In this document: in pieces, positions 24,564-32,567 of the stretch | How the letters are laid out: the number at the start of each line of letters is the position of its first letter | How positions within the stretch are numbered: position 1 is the first letter of the stretch | DNA from: Streptomyces sp. Ru72 | GTDB taxonomy: Bacteria > Actinomycetota > Actinomycetes > Streptomycetales > Streptomycetaceae | NCBI RefSeq assembly: GCF_002920635.1 | Contig: NZ_PQSR01000001.1 | Coordinates: 124,001 to 188,000 of the forward strand | Length of the DNA: 64,000 nucleotides | Direction: 5' to 3' | Program-made: the position numbers and the translations under genes | Notes under the pieces: model-generated | Seen by the model: only the letters and a program-made list of their open reading frames with translations | Databases searched by the model: none | What the model was told of the DNA's origin: nothing

Positions 24564-25274
24564 GTGAGCGGAGCCACGGGCGCCGGATCGACCGGTATGG
24601 ACACGGACGGCGGCGGCCGTGGCTCCGCCGCGGAAGCGACAGATCCGCACACGACGAATCTGAAGGCGATCAAGCCGCCCGCGACCGACTCGCCCTCCCT
24701 CGACCCGCAGCAGAAGCCCGGCTCCGGCCCGGCCGCCGCCGGCGCCGCGCAGCCCGCCCCCGGCGCACAGCCGACCGAGTCCCCGCTGCCCGGTGAGCGC
24801 CGGCAGCAGCCCGCGGGCCCCTACCACCCGCCGCAGGCCTACCAGCCGCAGGCCCCGGCCGGTGCCGTACGCCGCCCCCGCACCGGGGCGGGCACGATGC
24901 CCCGCACCCGCAAGGCACGCCTGCGTGTGGCCAAGGCCGACCCGTGGTCGGTGATGAAGGTCAGCTTCCTGCTCTCCATCGCGCTCGGCATCTGCACGAT
25001 CGTGGCCTCCGCGGTGCTGTGGATGGTCATGGACGCGATGGGCGTCTTCTCCACGGTCGGCGGCACGATCTCGGAGGCCACCGGCTCGAACGAGTCGAAC
25101 GGCTTCGACCTGCAGGCGTTCCTGTCCCTGCCGCACGTCCTGATGTTCACCACGATCATCGCGGTCATCGACGTCGTCCTGGCGACGGCCCTGGCGACGC
25201 TCGGCGCCTTCATCTACAACCTGTCGGCCGGTTTCGTGGGCGGCATCGAACTGACGCTGGCGGAGGACGAGTAG
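24564..25274 (+). CDS. DUF3566 membrane protein
   Basis: A 236-residue protein starting at GTG 24564, 18 nt after gyrA. The first ~115 residues are a Pro/Gln/Ala-rich disordered tail. DUF3566 begins at ARLRVAKADPWSVMKVSFLL, with two transmembrane helices separated by a loop containing STVGGTISEATG. Homologues follow gyrA across actinobacteria. In mycobacteria the homologue (CwsA region) has been tied to polar growth (family knowledge); a similar role here is inference. Confidence 0.9.
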   Translation: MSGATGAGSTGMDTDGGGRGSAAEATDPHTTNLKAIKPPATDSPSLDPQQKPGSGPAAAGAAQPAPGAQPTESPLPGERRQQPAGPYHPPQAYQPQAPAGAVRRPRTGAGTMPRTRKARLRVAKADPWSVMKVSFLLSIALGICTIVASAVLWMVMDAMGVFSTVGGTISEATGSNESNGFDLQAFLSLPHVLMFTTIIAVIDVVLATALATLGAFIYNLSAGFVGGIELTLAEDE

Positions 25275-25398
25275 ACACCGCCCTCGCGTTCTCGCGGAGG
25301 CCCGGGAGCCCGCCCGCCGGGTATCGATTTTGGGACTTCCCACCTGGTGCGCTAATCTTCAGGGGTCAGCGCGCGGGAGACACACCGCAGAGCGCGGC

Positions 25399-25475
25399 GG
25401 GGCTATAGCTCAGTTGGTTAGAGCGCATCCCTGATAAGGATGAGGCCACAGGTTCAAATCCTGTTAGCCCCACCA
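25399..25475 (+). tRNA. tRNA-Ile (GAT)
   Basis: Full cloverleaf with acceptor GGGGCTA / TAGCCCC (25399-25405 with 25465-25471), D-stem GCTC/GAGC, anticodon GAT at 25433-25435 in loop CTGATAA, T-loop GGTTCAAATCC, and an encoded CCA at 25473-25475. Its 3' half is duplicated 1.2 kb downstream. Confidence 0.97.
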
Positions 25476-25512
25476 GCACAAAGACCCCCGGTCCACTAGG
25501 GCCGGGGGTCTT
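25430..25512 (+). repeat. Left copy of 83-bp direct repeat (att-like; tRNA-Ile 3' half plus terminator)
   Basis: From the anticodon arm of tRNA-Ile through the terminator. It matches 26638-26720 with only a few substitutions. Duplication of a tRNA 3' end is the classic footprint of tyrosine-integrase insertion. Confidence 0.85.
25481..25512 (+). terminator. tRNA-Ile terminator
   Basis: An 11-bp stem (25481-25491 with 25502-25512), 10-nt loop and a TTTT run at 25511-25514. Confidence 0.85.
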
Positions 25513-25978
25513 TTGACACCGCTAGCTGACACCAACGGTCGGGCCACGTCAGGAAGCGTGCAGGGGCACCGCTCGTCGGCCGCCAGAAGAACGTTGATAG
25601 GGCCGGTGGCCATGGGTCGATCACCGCATAGAGCGGCCCCCGGTCAAGACAATGCCTCCGGCGGGGGATCGGCCGGCACCGGGATGGAGGGGGCGCCGCC
25701 GCCGACTGCGGGTCCGTAGGTGGCATGCGCGGGGAGCTCCCATCCCGTCCACCGCCGACCCAGGCAGAGCCGAGCAGACGCGGTCTACGGCGTCCAGGTC
25801 GTTCGTACAGTGGCGCGCTCCACCTGGATGCCATGGACCACGCCCGCTCCACGGTGTGGGTCGACGGCGGACGGGATGGGAGCTGGGGAGAGTGGTGGTT
25901 GAGGCACGGGGCAACAGGCCGGCGCCCGGACTGGACCGGACAGGGTCTCGCCATCGCCCACCCGTGTCTTGTCTGTCT
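25513..25978. other. Left part of mini-element remnant, no confident gene
   Basis: Short open frames exist on both strands but none has a ribosome binding site with family-like content. TGACACC motifs occur at 25514-25520 and 25527-25533, next to the left att-like repeat. The dominant structure is a long imperfect palindrome at 25735-25884 (separate entry). It may be a scrambled relic of a larger integrated element. Confidence 0.5.
25735..25884. repeat. Long imperfect inverted repeat (~70-bp arms)
   Basis: The outer 28 bp of each arm (25735-25762 and 25857-25884) pair with two mismatches. The inner parts also align, including an 11-bp block GGCGTCCAGGT near 25789 with its partner near 25815. 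Transcribed, this would fold into a hairpin of about 150 nt. As DNA, the arms give similar peptides on opposite strands (VGGGRDG and VDGGRDG), which suggests an inverted duplication of a gene fragment. Confidence 0.7.
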
Positions 25979-26389
25979 TCAGGACTCGCCGCAGGCGTCA
26001 CGTAGACGTTGAAGGTTTGCCTCATGCTCATCAAGCCACTCAGACGTTGGTTCGAGTCCCAGGGCCACTGTCAACCTGTCGGGATCGTGGACCGAGATGG
26101 AGAGCCAGCCGTCTTCGTGTGGGTGGAAGTACAGCTCCAGCCCTCGGCTTCCTTGGGGCCAGCTGGCGTCTTCACCAGCACTGAGGCGTCTTAGTGCTTC
26201 CTCCCATTCTTCGAGGTGATCAAGCCAGATGTTGGTCTTCAAGCGGGCATCTACGAAATCCGTAGTTATAAGGCACTCGGCCTGAACCCGGGCGTGTCGT
26301 GCTTTGTGGGGCTCAACTGCACGCAGGACGAGGGAGACCCCTCGTCCGTCAGACAGATGTATCAAGTCGACAGGGCCCCACTCGTCCAT
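25979..26389 (-). CDS. DUF5959-like protein
   Basis: A 136-residue acidic protein starting at ATG 26389, with AGGGGAG 4 nt before it. It reads VDLIHLSDGRGVSLVLRAV, then TTDFVDARLKTNIWLDHLEEWEEAL, HEDGWLSISVHDPDRLTVAL and a C-terminal helix. This pattern resembles the DUF5959 family of Streptomyces (from memory). It is the only intact gene between the two tRNA-Ile-derived repeats, so it is probably cargo of the former element. Function unknown. Confidence 0.75.
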   Translation of the reverse strand: MDEWGPVDLIHLSDGRGVSLVLRAVEPHKARHARVQAECLITTDFVDARLKTNIWLDHLEEWEEALRRLSAGEDASWPQGSRGLELYFHPHEDGWLSISVHDPDRLTVALGLEPTSEWLDEHEANLQRLRDACGES

Positions 26390-26637
26390 CCTTCTCCCCT
26401 TTTTTTGTCGGTCGTGCATCCAGGGCTTGCGTGCACGATACGGGGGAGTGTCCGACCCCTCTTCCGGAGGGACTGGCAGTAGATCTGTCAAGAGGGAATC
26501 AGTCGGCTGACACCAACAGCTGACACCGACAGGTGACACCAACAGGTGCGGCCAGCGCCGACCAACGCCGAACGACAACGGACGATCAGCCAAGGGCGCC
26601 AGCCGGTTCGCCGACGTCGCCGAGTCCCCATGATCGA
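26390..26637. other. Upstream region of DUF5959-like gene and right element end
   Basis: No gene seen. It contains the promoter side of the minus-strand gene and, at 26508-26546, three tandem 13-nt units (separate entry) before the right att-like repeat. Confidence 0.45.
26508..26546. repeat. Three tandem 13-nt repeats TGACACC(A/G)ACAG(C/G)
   Basis: Units at 26508-26520, 26521-26533 and 26534-26546. The same core TGACACCAAC also occurs at 25527-25536 near the left repeat. Repeats at both element ends resemble arm-type recombinase or excisionase sites, but that is inference. Confidence 0.75.
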
Positions 26638-26720
26638 CCTGATAAGGATGAGGCCACAGGTTCACATCTTGTTAGCCCCACCAGCACAAACACCCCGGGT
26701 CCACTAGGGCCGGGGGTCTT
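26638..26720 (+). repeat. Right copy of 83-bp direct repeat (att-like, tRNA-Ile 3' fragment)
   Basis: Repeats the anticodon arm, T-arm, acceptor 3' strand, CCA and terminator of tRNA-Ile with a few substitutions (for example in the T-loop and the first terminator arm). The D-arm and 5' acceptor are absent, so this is not a functional tRNA. Confidence 0.85.
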
Positions 26721-27136
26721 CTGGTGCCGACGGTCCGGGGCGCAGGCTTCGGGCGAAGAGCGGTACCGACAGCAGGAGCAGGGCTCCTTCGACGGCCAGG
26801 CTGAGCAGCCCGAGCGGTTCGGTCCAGTTGCCGATGTCGTCGCCGTAGTCGGGCAGTCCCGGGCCCCTGGAGAGGATGTAGCCGAGGAGGGGGCCGACGG
26901 CCACCGGCTGCCAGCAGCCATCCTGGTCGGACGAAGCCGACGAGGAGCAGCGCGGCGGTGATCACGGCCGCGATCTCCAGGACGTGGTACGCGACGCCGA
27001 GGTAGAAGGGGTCCCTCGTCACCGTGACGCCGCCTTGGTCCACGACATGGATGGCGGCCACGGCGAGGGACAGCAGCGCTCCCACCCACCTGGCCACCCA
27101 GGCGGATCCCGGCACCGGCGCGGTGTGGTGTGACAT
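26704..27136 (-). pseudogene. Frameshifted small membrane protein
   Basis: From the ATG at 27136 the translation gives two hydrophobic helices (WVGALLSLAVAAIHVVDQGG; VLEIAAVITAALLLVGFVRP) and then turns into arginine-rich nonsense. Near 26904-26915 the neighbouring frame takes over with AVGPLLGYILSRGPGLPDYG and a fourth helix LLSLAVEGALLLLSVPLF, ending at 26704. A one-base indel would restore a ~143-residue four-helix protein. Its last codons lie in the right att-like repeat. A sequencing error cannot be excluded. Confidence 0.7.
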
Positions 27137-27329
27137 CCGAGATGCCTTCGCCTTGCCCGTGCGGCGCGTGCACGCCGGCCCTGTTCAGGCCCAGCTTCGG
27201 CGCACGGCTGCTCCCCGTCGCCCCCGACGGGGCAGACGAGTGACAAGGGGAGGTACCGCCGCGGACGGCGCTCCTGCGGCCGGGATCGCTGATCGCCTCG
27301 GGCCGTCGGCGGTGTCAGGGCATGGAAAG

Positions 27330-27369
27330 GCCCGACCGCCGGCGACGGGGGATGCACCGGCGATCGGGC
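27330..27369 (-). terminator. Terminator after the STAND/WD40 gene
   Basis: An inverted repeat (27330-27340 with 27359-27369, two internal mismatches) lies 76 nt past the stop of the minus-strand gene at 27445. The region 27137-27444 holds no gene. Confidence 0.6.
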
Positions 27370-27444
27370 TATGGCCAAGGGTAACAAGGTGACTTGCGCG
27401 GCGGGGGGCTACTGCTCGACGGCGACCCGGGGTTGTGATCCGGA

Positions 27445-30400
27445 TCACTGTCGGCCGCACGGGGGATCGTACGAGAGGCGGGGCAGGTACTCCTGCCATT
27501 TCTCCGGCGTCAGAACGCCCCGCGTGGTCGAGCAGATGCGGCGGACGGCCTGGTCGACGTCCAGGTTCCACAGCCGGACGGTGTCCGCGCCGCTCGAGAC
27601 ACCCAGCAGGTGACTGGCGGGGCTGAAGGAGAGGAAGTTGCCCGTCTTGGCGTTGGGACTCATCGACTGGCCGATGGGAGAGGCCTTGTCCGGGTCGCTG
27701 ACGTTCCACAGCCGTACGGTGTTGTCGTTGCCACCGCTGGCCAGCCGGTGCCCGTCCGGGCTGAACGTCAGCGACACGACCGCCTCCGTGTGGCCGGTGA
27801 GGGCGGTGCCCAGCCGGGTGGTGTGGAGCGGGTCGGTGACGTCCCACAGCCGGACCGTGTCGTCGTCGCTGCCGCTGGCCAGCGTGTGGCCGTCCGGGCT
27901 GTAGGCGAGCGTGTTGATCGGGCCCAGATGCCCGGTGAGCGGCGAGCCGAGCGGTCGCGGGCGCCGGGGGTCGGCGACGTTCCACAGCCGCACGGTGCCG
28001 TCGGCGCTGCCGCTGGCGAGGGTGTGGCCGTCGGGGCTGTAGGCGAGGGCGTTGACGTAGCCGGTGTGACCCGTCAGGGGATTGCCCAGGCGGCGCGGGT
28101 GGGCCGGGTCGGTGATGTCCAGCAGCTGGATGGTGCGGTCGTCGTAGTCGACGGCCAGTGTGCGTCCGTCGGGGCTGAGCGCCAGCGCGTCGGCGCCCGC
28201 GTACCGGGTCCGCAGCGGGACGGACCGGCCGTAGGAGACCGGATGGGCGGGATCGGCGACGTTCCACAGCTGGACCGTGTTGCTCGTCCCCGTAAGGACG
28301 GCGAGGGTGCGGCCGTCGGACGAGAACACCAGCGACCGCAGGTCGCGCTCCCCGGTCGTGAAGGGCTCGCCCAGTGCCACGGGCCGCTCGGGGTCCGTCA
28401 CGTTCCACAGCCGGACCCTGCTGTCGACCGCGGCCGTCGCGAGGACCTTCCCGTCCGGGCTGAACGCCCCGATCCGGCCGATCATGTCCGACCTGCGTAT
28501 CGACCACAGCCGGACCTTGCTGTCGCCGCTGCCGGTGGCGAGGGTGTGCCCGTCGGGGCTGAAGCCGAGGGCGTACATCTCGCCGCTGCTGCCCGAGAGC
28601 GGCTCGCCCACCTGCGAGGGGTAGGCCGGGTTGCTGACGTTCCACAGGCTCGCCGTGCTGTCCGCGCTGCCCACGGCGATCAGGGATCCGTCCGGGCTGA
28701 AGGCCACGGACCACACCGGGCCGGTGTGGCCGGTCAGCGGCTCGCCCAGGGAGTGCGGGTGCCGTGGGTCGGTGACGTCCCACAGCCGGACGGTGTCGTC
28801 GGCGCTGCCACTGGCGAGGGTGTGGCCGTCCGGACTGAAGGCCACGGAGTGCACGGTGTGGGTGTGGCCGGTCACGGGCTCGCCGAGGGAGTGCGGGTGC
28901 CGTGGGTCGGTGACGTCCCACAGCCGGACCGTGGTGTCGTCGCCGCCGGACGCCAGTGTCTTCCCGTCGGGGCTGAACGCGATGGACCGTACGGCGTTGG
29001 TGTGGCCGGTCAGCCTGGTGAGCGGGACAGGATGCCGGGGGTCGGTGACGTTCCACAGCCGTACGGTGTGATTCTCGTCGGCGGTGGCGAGCGTGTGCCC
29101 GTCCGGGCTGAAGGCGGCCAGGAAGATCGTGCCGTCGTGGCCGGTCACGGGCCCGCCCAGGGGGCGCGGGTGGCGGGGATCGGTGACGTCCCACAGCCGT
29201 ATCGTGCCGTCGTCCCCGGCGCTGGCCAGGGTGCGGCCGTCCGGGCTGAAGACAGCGCTGCTCACCCAGCTCGTGTGGCCCCTGAGGGGCTTGCCCAGGG
29301 GGCGGGGGCGCGTCGGGTCCGTGACGTCCCACAGCCGGACGGTCCTGTCGTAGCTGGCGGTGGCCAGGGTCCGCCTGTCCGGGCTGAAGGAGGTCAGGTA
29401 GACGGCGCCGGTGTGGCCGAGCAGCGGTGTGGCCAGAGGCGCGTTCACGATGGAGATCAACCGGCTGTTGGTGCCCTCGTCGTCCGGTCGCAAGCGGTGG
29501 GCCACGACGTCGATCTGGGCGGACAGCGACGGATCGGTGTACTGCACCCGTTCCGCTTCGGCGACCACCTGCTCGAACACCGCGTCGTCCCGCTGCTGCC
29601 ACGCGATCACCGACGAACCGACCGCCAGCACCGCCAGGACGACCAGCGCCGCCACCGCTCCCCGCCGGAGCCGGACGGTGCGCTTGCGCAGCCGGACCGA
29701 AGCGGCCAGGAACTCCACCGCGCTGCGGGTGAGAAAGGTGTCGCCCGAGGACGTCGCCCAGGTGTGAGCCTGCTCCAGCCGGGACCCCCGGTACAGCAGC
29801 GCGCTGTCGCGGTGGGACTCCTCCCAGGCCCTGCCGTCCTCCTCCAGCCGCTGGCGCAGCAGGTTCCCGTTCCGGTCCTCGTCGATCCAGTCGCGCAGGC
29901 GTGGCCAGGCGTGGAGCAGCGCCTCATGGGTGATCTCCACGGTCTCCGCGTCGAGCGTCACCAGTCGTGCGCGGACCAGCGCTTCGAGTGACTCCTCCGT
30001 CTTGCCGGGGTCCGTCGACTCCTCAGCCAGTTGCCGCCGGGTCCCCCGCCTGCGGGTGGCGTGGGTGTCCTCGCCCAGCCGGACCAGCCTGAGCAGGAGC
30101 AGGCGCGCGGCCGTGCGGGCCGCCGGGTCGAGACCGGACCAGGCCCGCTCGGCCGTCGCCGCCACCGCTCCCTGGATCCCGCCGGCCGCGCGGTAGCCGG
30201 CCAGCGTCAGCCGACCCGCCTTGCGGCGCTGCCAGGTGGCGAGCAGGGCGTGCGAGAGCAGGGGCAGTACGCCCGCGTCGTGCGCCCCGCGCGGGCCGTC
30301 GACGCTCACCTCCCGCACGATCAGCTCGGCCAGCCCCGGTTCGAGTTCGAGTCCCACGGCCTTGGCCGGGCCCGACACCGCTTCGCGCAGCTCCGCCGTG

Positions 30401-31455
30401 GTCAGCGGCCCGAGCACCATGTGACGGTGCTGCAGCGCGTCGGCGAGTTCGGGATGCCCGAGGCACTGCTCGTAGAAGTCGGCGCGTATGCCGAGGACCA
30501 CCAGCACGGGGGCGAGGTCACCGGGGGCGGCGGGCGAGCACGCCGCGTGCAGGAGCCGGACTAACATGCGCCGGTCGGCCTCGTCCGGGCAGAGGGTGAA
30601 CGCCTCCTCGAACTGGTCCACGATGACGACCGGGCGAGCGGCGCGGGACGTCTCGCGCCGCGCCCAGGCCGCGACGGCCTCCCGCACCGCGTGCTCGAAG
30701 CGTCCGGTGCCTGGCGCGTGCGCCTCCGCTTCCTGCTCCGCGGACAGGACGGGGACGAGCTCGGGGATCCGGCGGGTCAGCTCCGCGAGGGGGTCGCCGC
30801 CCGGTACGAGCTGCAGTACGTCCCTGTCGCGGCCGCCGCGCAGGGCGGGCACCAGACCGGCGTTGAGCAGGGAGGACTTTCCCGCTCCGGAGGCGCCCAC
30901 GAGCATGACCAGGCCGCCGGTCCGCTCCGCCGCCTCCAGCTGGCCGACGAGGGCGGCCGTGCACCGCTCCCGGCCGAAGAACCACCGGGCATCCTCCTGG
31001 CGGTAGGGAGCCAGCCCCCGGTACGGGCACACGCCACCGGGGACGGTCGGGGCGTCGGCGGACGAACGCTCCTCGTCCTCCGTCTCGTCCTCGGACGCCG
31101 GGGGGCGGTCGCCGACCGGGTCGGCCACCGCTCGCTCCCACAGACGCTGCCACTGGGCCAGGTCGTACAGGCCGGTGGACACCGGCGCGGGCCGTGAGCG
31201 CCGTGCTTCGGGGATCAGTACGTGCAGCACCGCCGCGAGGGCGGTGAACTGGGCGGGCACGTTCCTGGCCCGCCGCCAGTCGCTGATCCGTTGCGCGGAC
31301 ACCCGCACCGGGCGCCCTCGTTCGTCGACCCGCTGCAGCCGGACGACCGCCTCGGACACGCGTTTGAGGGGAGGGTTGCCGGCCTCCTTGTACAGCAGGG
31401 CGAGACGTTCCGCGAAGGCCGTGCGTGCTCCCGAGTCGGAACTCAAGGTCCCCAC
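27445..31455 (-). CDS. HTH / STAND NTPase / WD40-repeat protein
   Basis: A 1336-residue protein. The N-terminal ~95 residues look like a helix-turn-helix module (RVSAQRISDWRRARNVP). A nSTAND-type NTPase follows after CPYRGLAPYRQEDARWFFGR, with Walker A LVGASGAGKSSLLNAG (about 190-205) and Walker B PVVIVDQFEEAF (about 285). A hydrophobic helix (AVAALVVLAVLAVGSSVIAW, about 620-640) comes next. Then 14 WD40 units (about 690-1310; FSPDGHTLASGS...TVRLWDVTDP) suggest two seven-bladed propellers. Such proteins act as sensors or switches; some STAND proteins are anti-phage (family knowledge). The trigger is unknown. The start is the GTG at 31455; a TTG three codons later is also possible. Confidence 0.88.
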   Translation of the reverse strand: MGTLSSDSGARTAFAERLALLYKEAGNPPLKRVSEAVVRLQRVDERGRPVRVSAQRISDWRRARNVPAQFTALAAVLHVLIPEARRSRPAPVSTGLYDLAQWQRLWERAVADPVGDRPPASEDETEDEERSSADAPTVPGGVCPYRGLAPYRQEDARWFFGRERCTAALVGQLEAAERTGGLVMLVGASGAGKSSLLNAGLVPALRGGRDRDVLQLVPGGDPLAELTRRIPELVPVLSAEQEAEAHAPGTGRFEHAVREAVAAWARRETSRAARPVVIVDQFEEAFTLCPDEADRRMLVRLLHAACSPAAPGDLAPVLVVLGIRADFYEQCLGHPELADALQHRHMVLGPLTTAELREAVSGPAKAVGLELEPGLAELIVREVSVDGPRGAHDAGVLPLLSHALLATWQRRKAGRLTLAGYRAAGGIQGAVAATAERAWSGLDPAARTAARLLLLRLVRLGEDTHATRRRGTRRQLAEESTDPGKTEESLEALVRARLVTLDAETVEITHEALLHAWPRLRDWIDEDRNGNLLRQRLEEDGRAWEESHRDSALLYRGSRLEQAHTWATSSGDTFLTRSAVEFLAASVRLRKRTVRLRRGAVAALVVLAVLAVGSSVIAWQQRDDAVFEQVVAEAERVQYTDPSLSAQIDVVAHRLRPDDEGTNSRLISIVNAPLATPLLGHTGAVYLTSFSPDRRTLATASYDRTVRLWDVTDPTRPRPLGKPLRGHTSWVSSAVFSPDGRTLASAGDDGTIRLWDVTDPRHPRPLGGPVTGHDGTIFLAAFSPDGHTLATADENHTVRLWNVTDPRHPVPLTRLTGHTNAVRSIAFSPDGKTLASGGDDTTVRLWDVTDPRHPHSLGEPVTGHTHTVHSVAFSPDGHTLASGSADDTVRLWDVTDPRHPHSLGEPLTGHTGPVWSVAFSPDGSLIAVGSADSTASLWNVSNPAYPSQVGEPLSGSSGEMYALGFSPDGHTLATGSGDSKVRLWSIRRSDMIGRIGAFSPDGKVLATAAVDSRVRLWNVTDPERPVALGEPFTTGERDLRSLVFSSDGRTLAVLTGTSNTVQLWNVADPAHPVSYGRSVPLRTRYAGADALALSPDGRTLAVDYDDRTIQLLDITDPAHPRRLGNPLTGHTGYVNALAYSPDGHTLASGSADGTVRLWNVADPRRPRPLGSPLTGHLGPINTLAYSPDGHTLASGSDDDTVRLWDVTDPLHTTRLGTALTGHTEAVVSLTFSPDGHRLASGGNDNTVRLWNVSDPDKASPIGQSMSPNAKTGNFLSFSPASHLLGVSSGADTVRLWNLDVDQAVRRICSTTRGVLTPEKWQEYLPRLSYDPPCGRQ

Positions 31456-31921
31456 CTCTTACTTCCACCGCACCTGACGTCCGGACCGGAAAACTCACCT
31501 TATACGGCTGACCTGCGGTTAAGTCGCCCGGACCGTACCGGAACCTCCTCGCTGACGGCATCAACTGGCAGGATCCACGGCGCGGGAGCGAACCGACCGC
31601 GCGGTGCCCGGACAGGCCACCGACCGGCGCTCGGCGAGACGACGTGCGACATCGCAGGTCCGCGACGCGCCCTGCCTTTCCTCGACCGCGCCGGTACGGC
31701 ACGGCTCGACGCCACCACCCGGTTCGGCACCGGTCTCCGCGAGGGGAGGGACCGGTGCCGGACGGTGGGGCACGGAGAAGACGCCCCCGCTTCCACCCGA
31801 GTGTCCCGGGCCGCCGCCATCGCCACCGTACGCCGCCTTCCATCGCCGCACGCCCCTGGCTAACTGACGGTCAGTCAGTTACGGTCTGCCCTGCCGTACC
31901 GTTTCCGAAAGGGGGGGTGCA
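31456..31921. promoter_or_regulatory. Divergent intergenic region with TetR-like operator
   Basis: 466 bp between the STAND gene and the gene at 31922. At 31861-31881 lies TAACTGAC-GGTCA-GTCAGTTA, an inverted repeat with 8-bp arms (31861-31868, 31874-31881) of the kind bound by TetR-family repressors, 41 bp before the gene at 31922. No TetR gene is in the window. The rest shows no gene. Confidence 0.55.
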
Positions 31922-32401
31922 GTGCAGACACGTCCGCAGAGTCCCCGGCCGCCGGGCACCCCACGGTGGGTCGCGATGTACCACCAGCCGTCCACGGACT
32001 CCTGGCGGGTGGCGGCGCAGTCGCCCCACCGCTCCGCCGTGCTGTACGCGGTCGGTGAGATGACCCAGACCGTCCGGGCACGCGGAGGCGACGTGAGGGT
32101 CGCGCTGTGGGGTCCGAAGGACGGCGCCTGGCATCTGTTCGACGCGCCGGAGGGCAGGACCGCCGCGGCACCGCCTCCGCGTCCCGCCCGGAGCAGCGAG
32201 GAGCCGGGCAAGCTCGCCGAACGCATGGCCGACCGCCGCCACCAGGTCCTGATGGCCGGCCTGGGCACGGCAGGGCTGTACGACCTCACGCAGGAGGACA
32301 CGGCGGCGCTCCGGGAGCTGGTGGCGCGGCTCGACGAGCCCACGGTGCGTCGCGTCGCCCACTGGCTCGCCGCCGCCGGCGGCCAGGGGGTGTCCGTCTG
32401 A
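31922..32401 (+). CDS. Hypothetical protein
   Basis: A 159-residue soluble protein starting at GTG 31922 behind a purine-rich AAAGGGGGGG. Visible features are an N-terminal segment with WVAMYHQPSTDSWRVAAQSP, a central strand pair (VRVALWGPKDGAWHLFDAPEG), a proline-rich linker, and a C-terminal helical part with an internal repeat of leucines. No family is recognised. It runs divergently from the STAND gene and behind the TetR-like operator. Confidence 0.6.
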   Translation: MQTRPQSPRPPGTPRWVAMYHQPSTDSWRVAAQSPHRSAVLYAVGEMTQTVRARGGDVRVALWGPKDGAWHLFDAPEGRTAAAPPPRPARSSEEPGKLAERMADRRHQVLMAGLGTAGLYDLTQEDTAALRELVARLDEPTVRRVAHWLAAAGGQGVSV

Positions 32402-32567
32402 CGATTTCCGTCGGGCGCGTGACGCCCGGCGGGAAGCCCGTCACGCAGCGGTCCCGGGCCCACAGCCGCAGGCCCCAGACCCCTGGCCCAGGCACTTCGG
32501 TCCGTCACCACCCCGCGCGCGGAACGCTACGGTTGCCTCTGTGCGGACGGAGAGAGAGGCGGACCGG

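Noticed and set aside
26638..26713. Second tRNA-Ile gene
   Set aside because: The acceptor 5' strand and D-arm are missing; only the 3' half is present.
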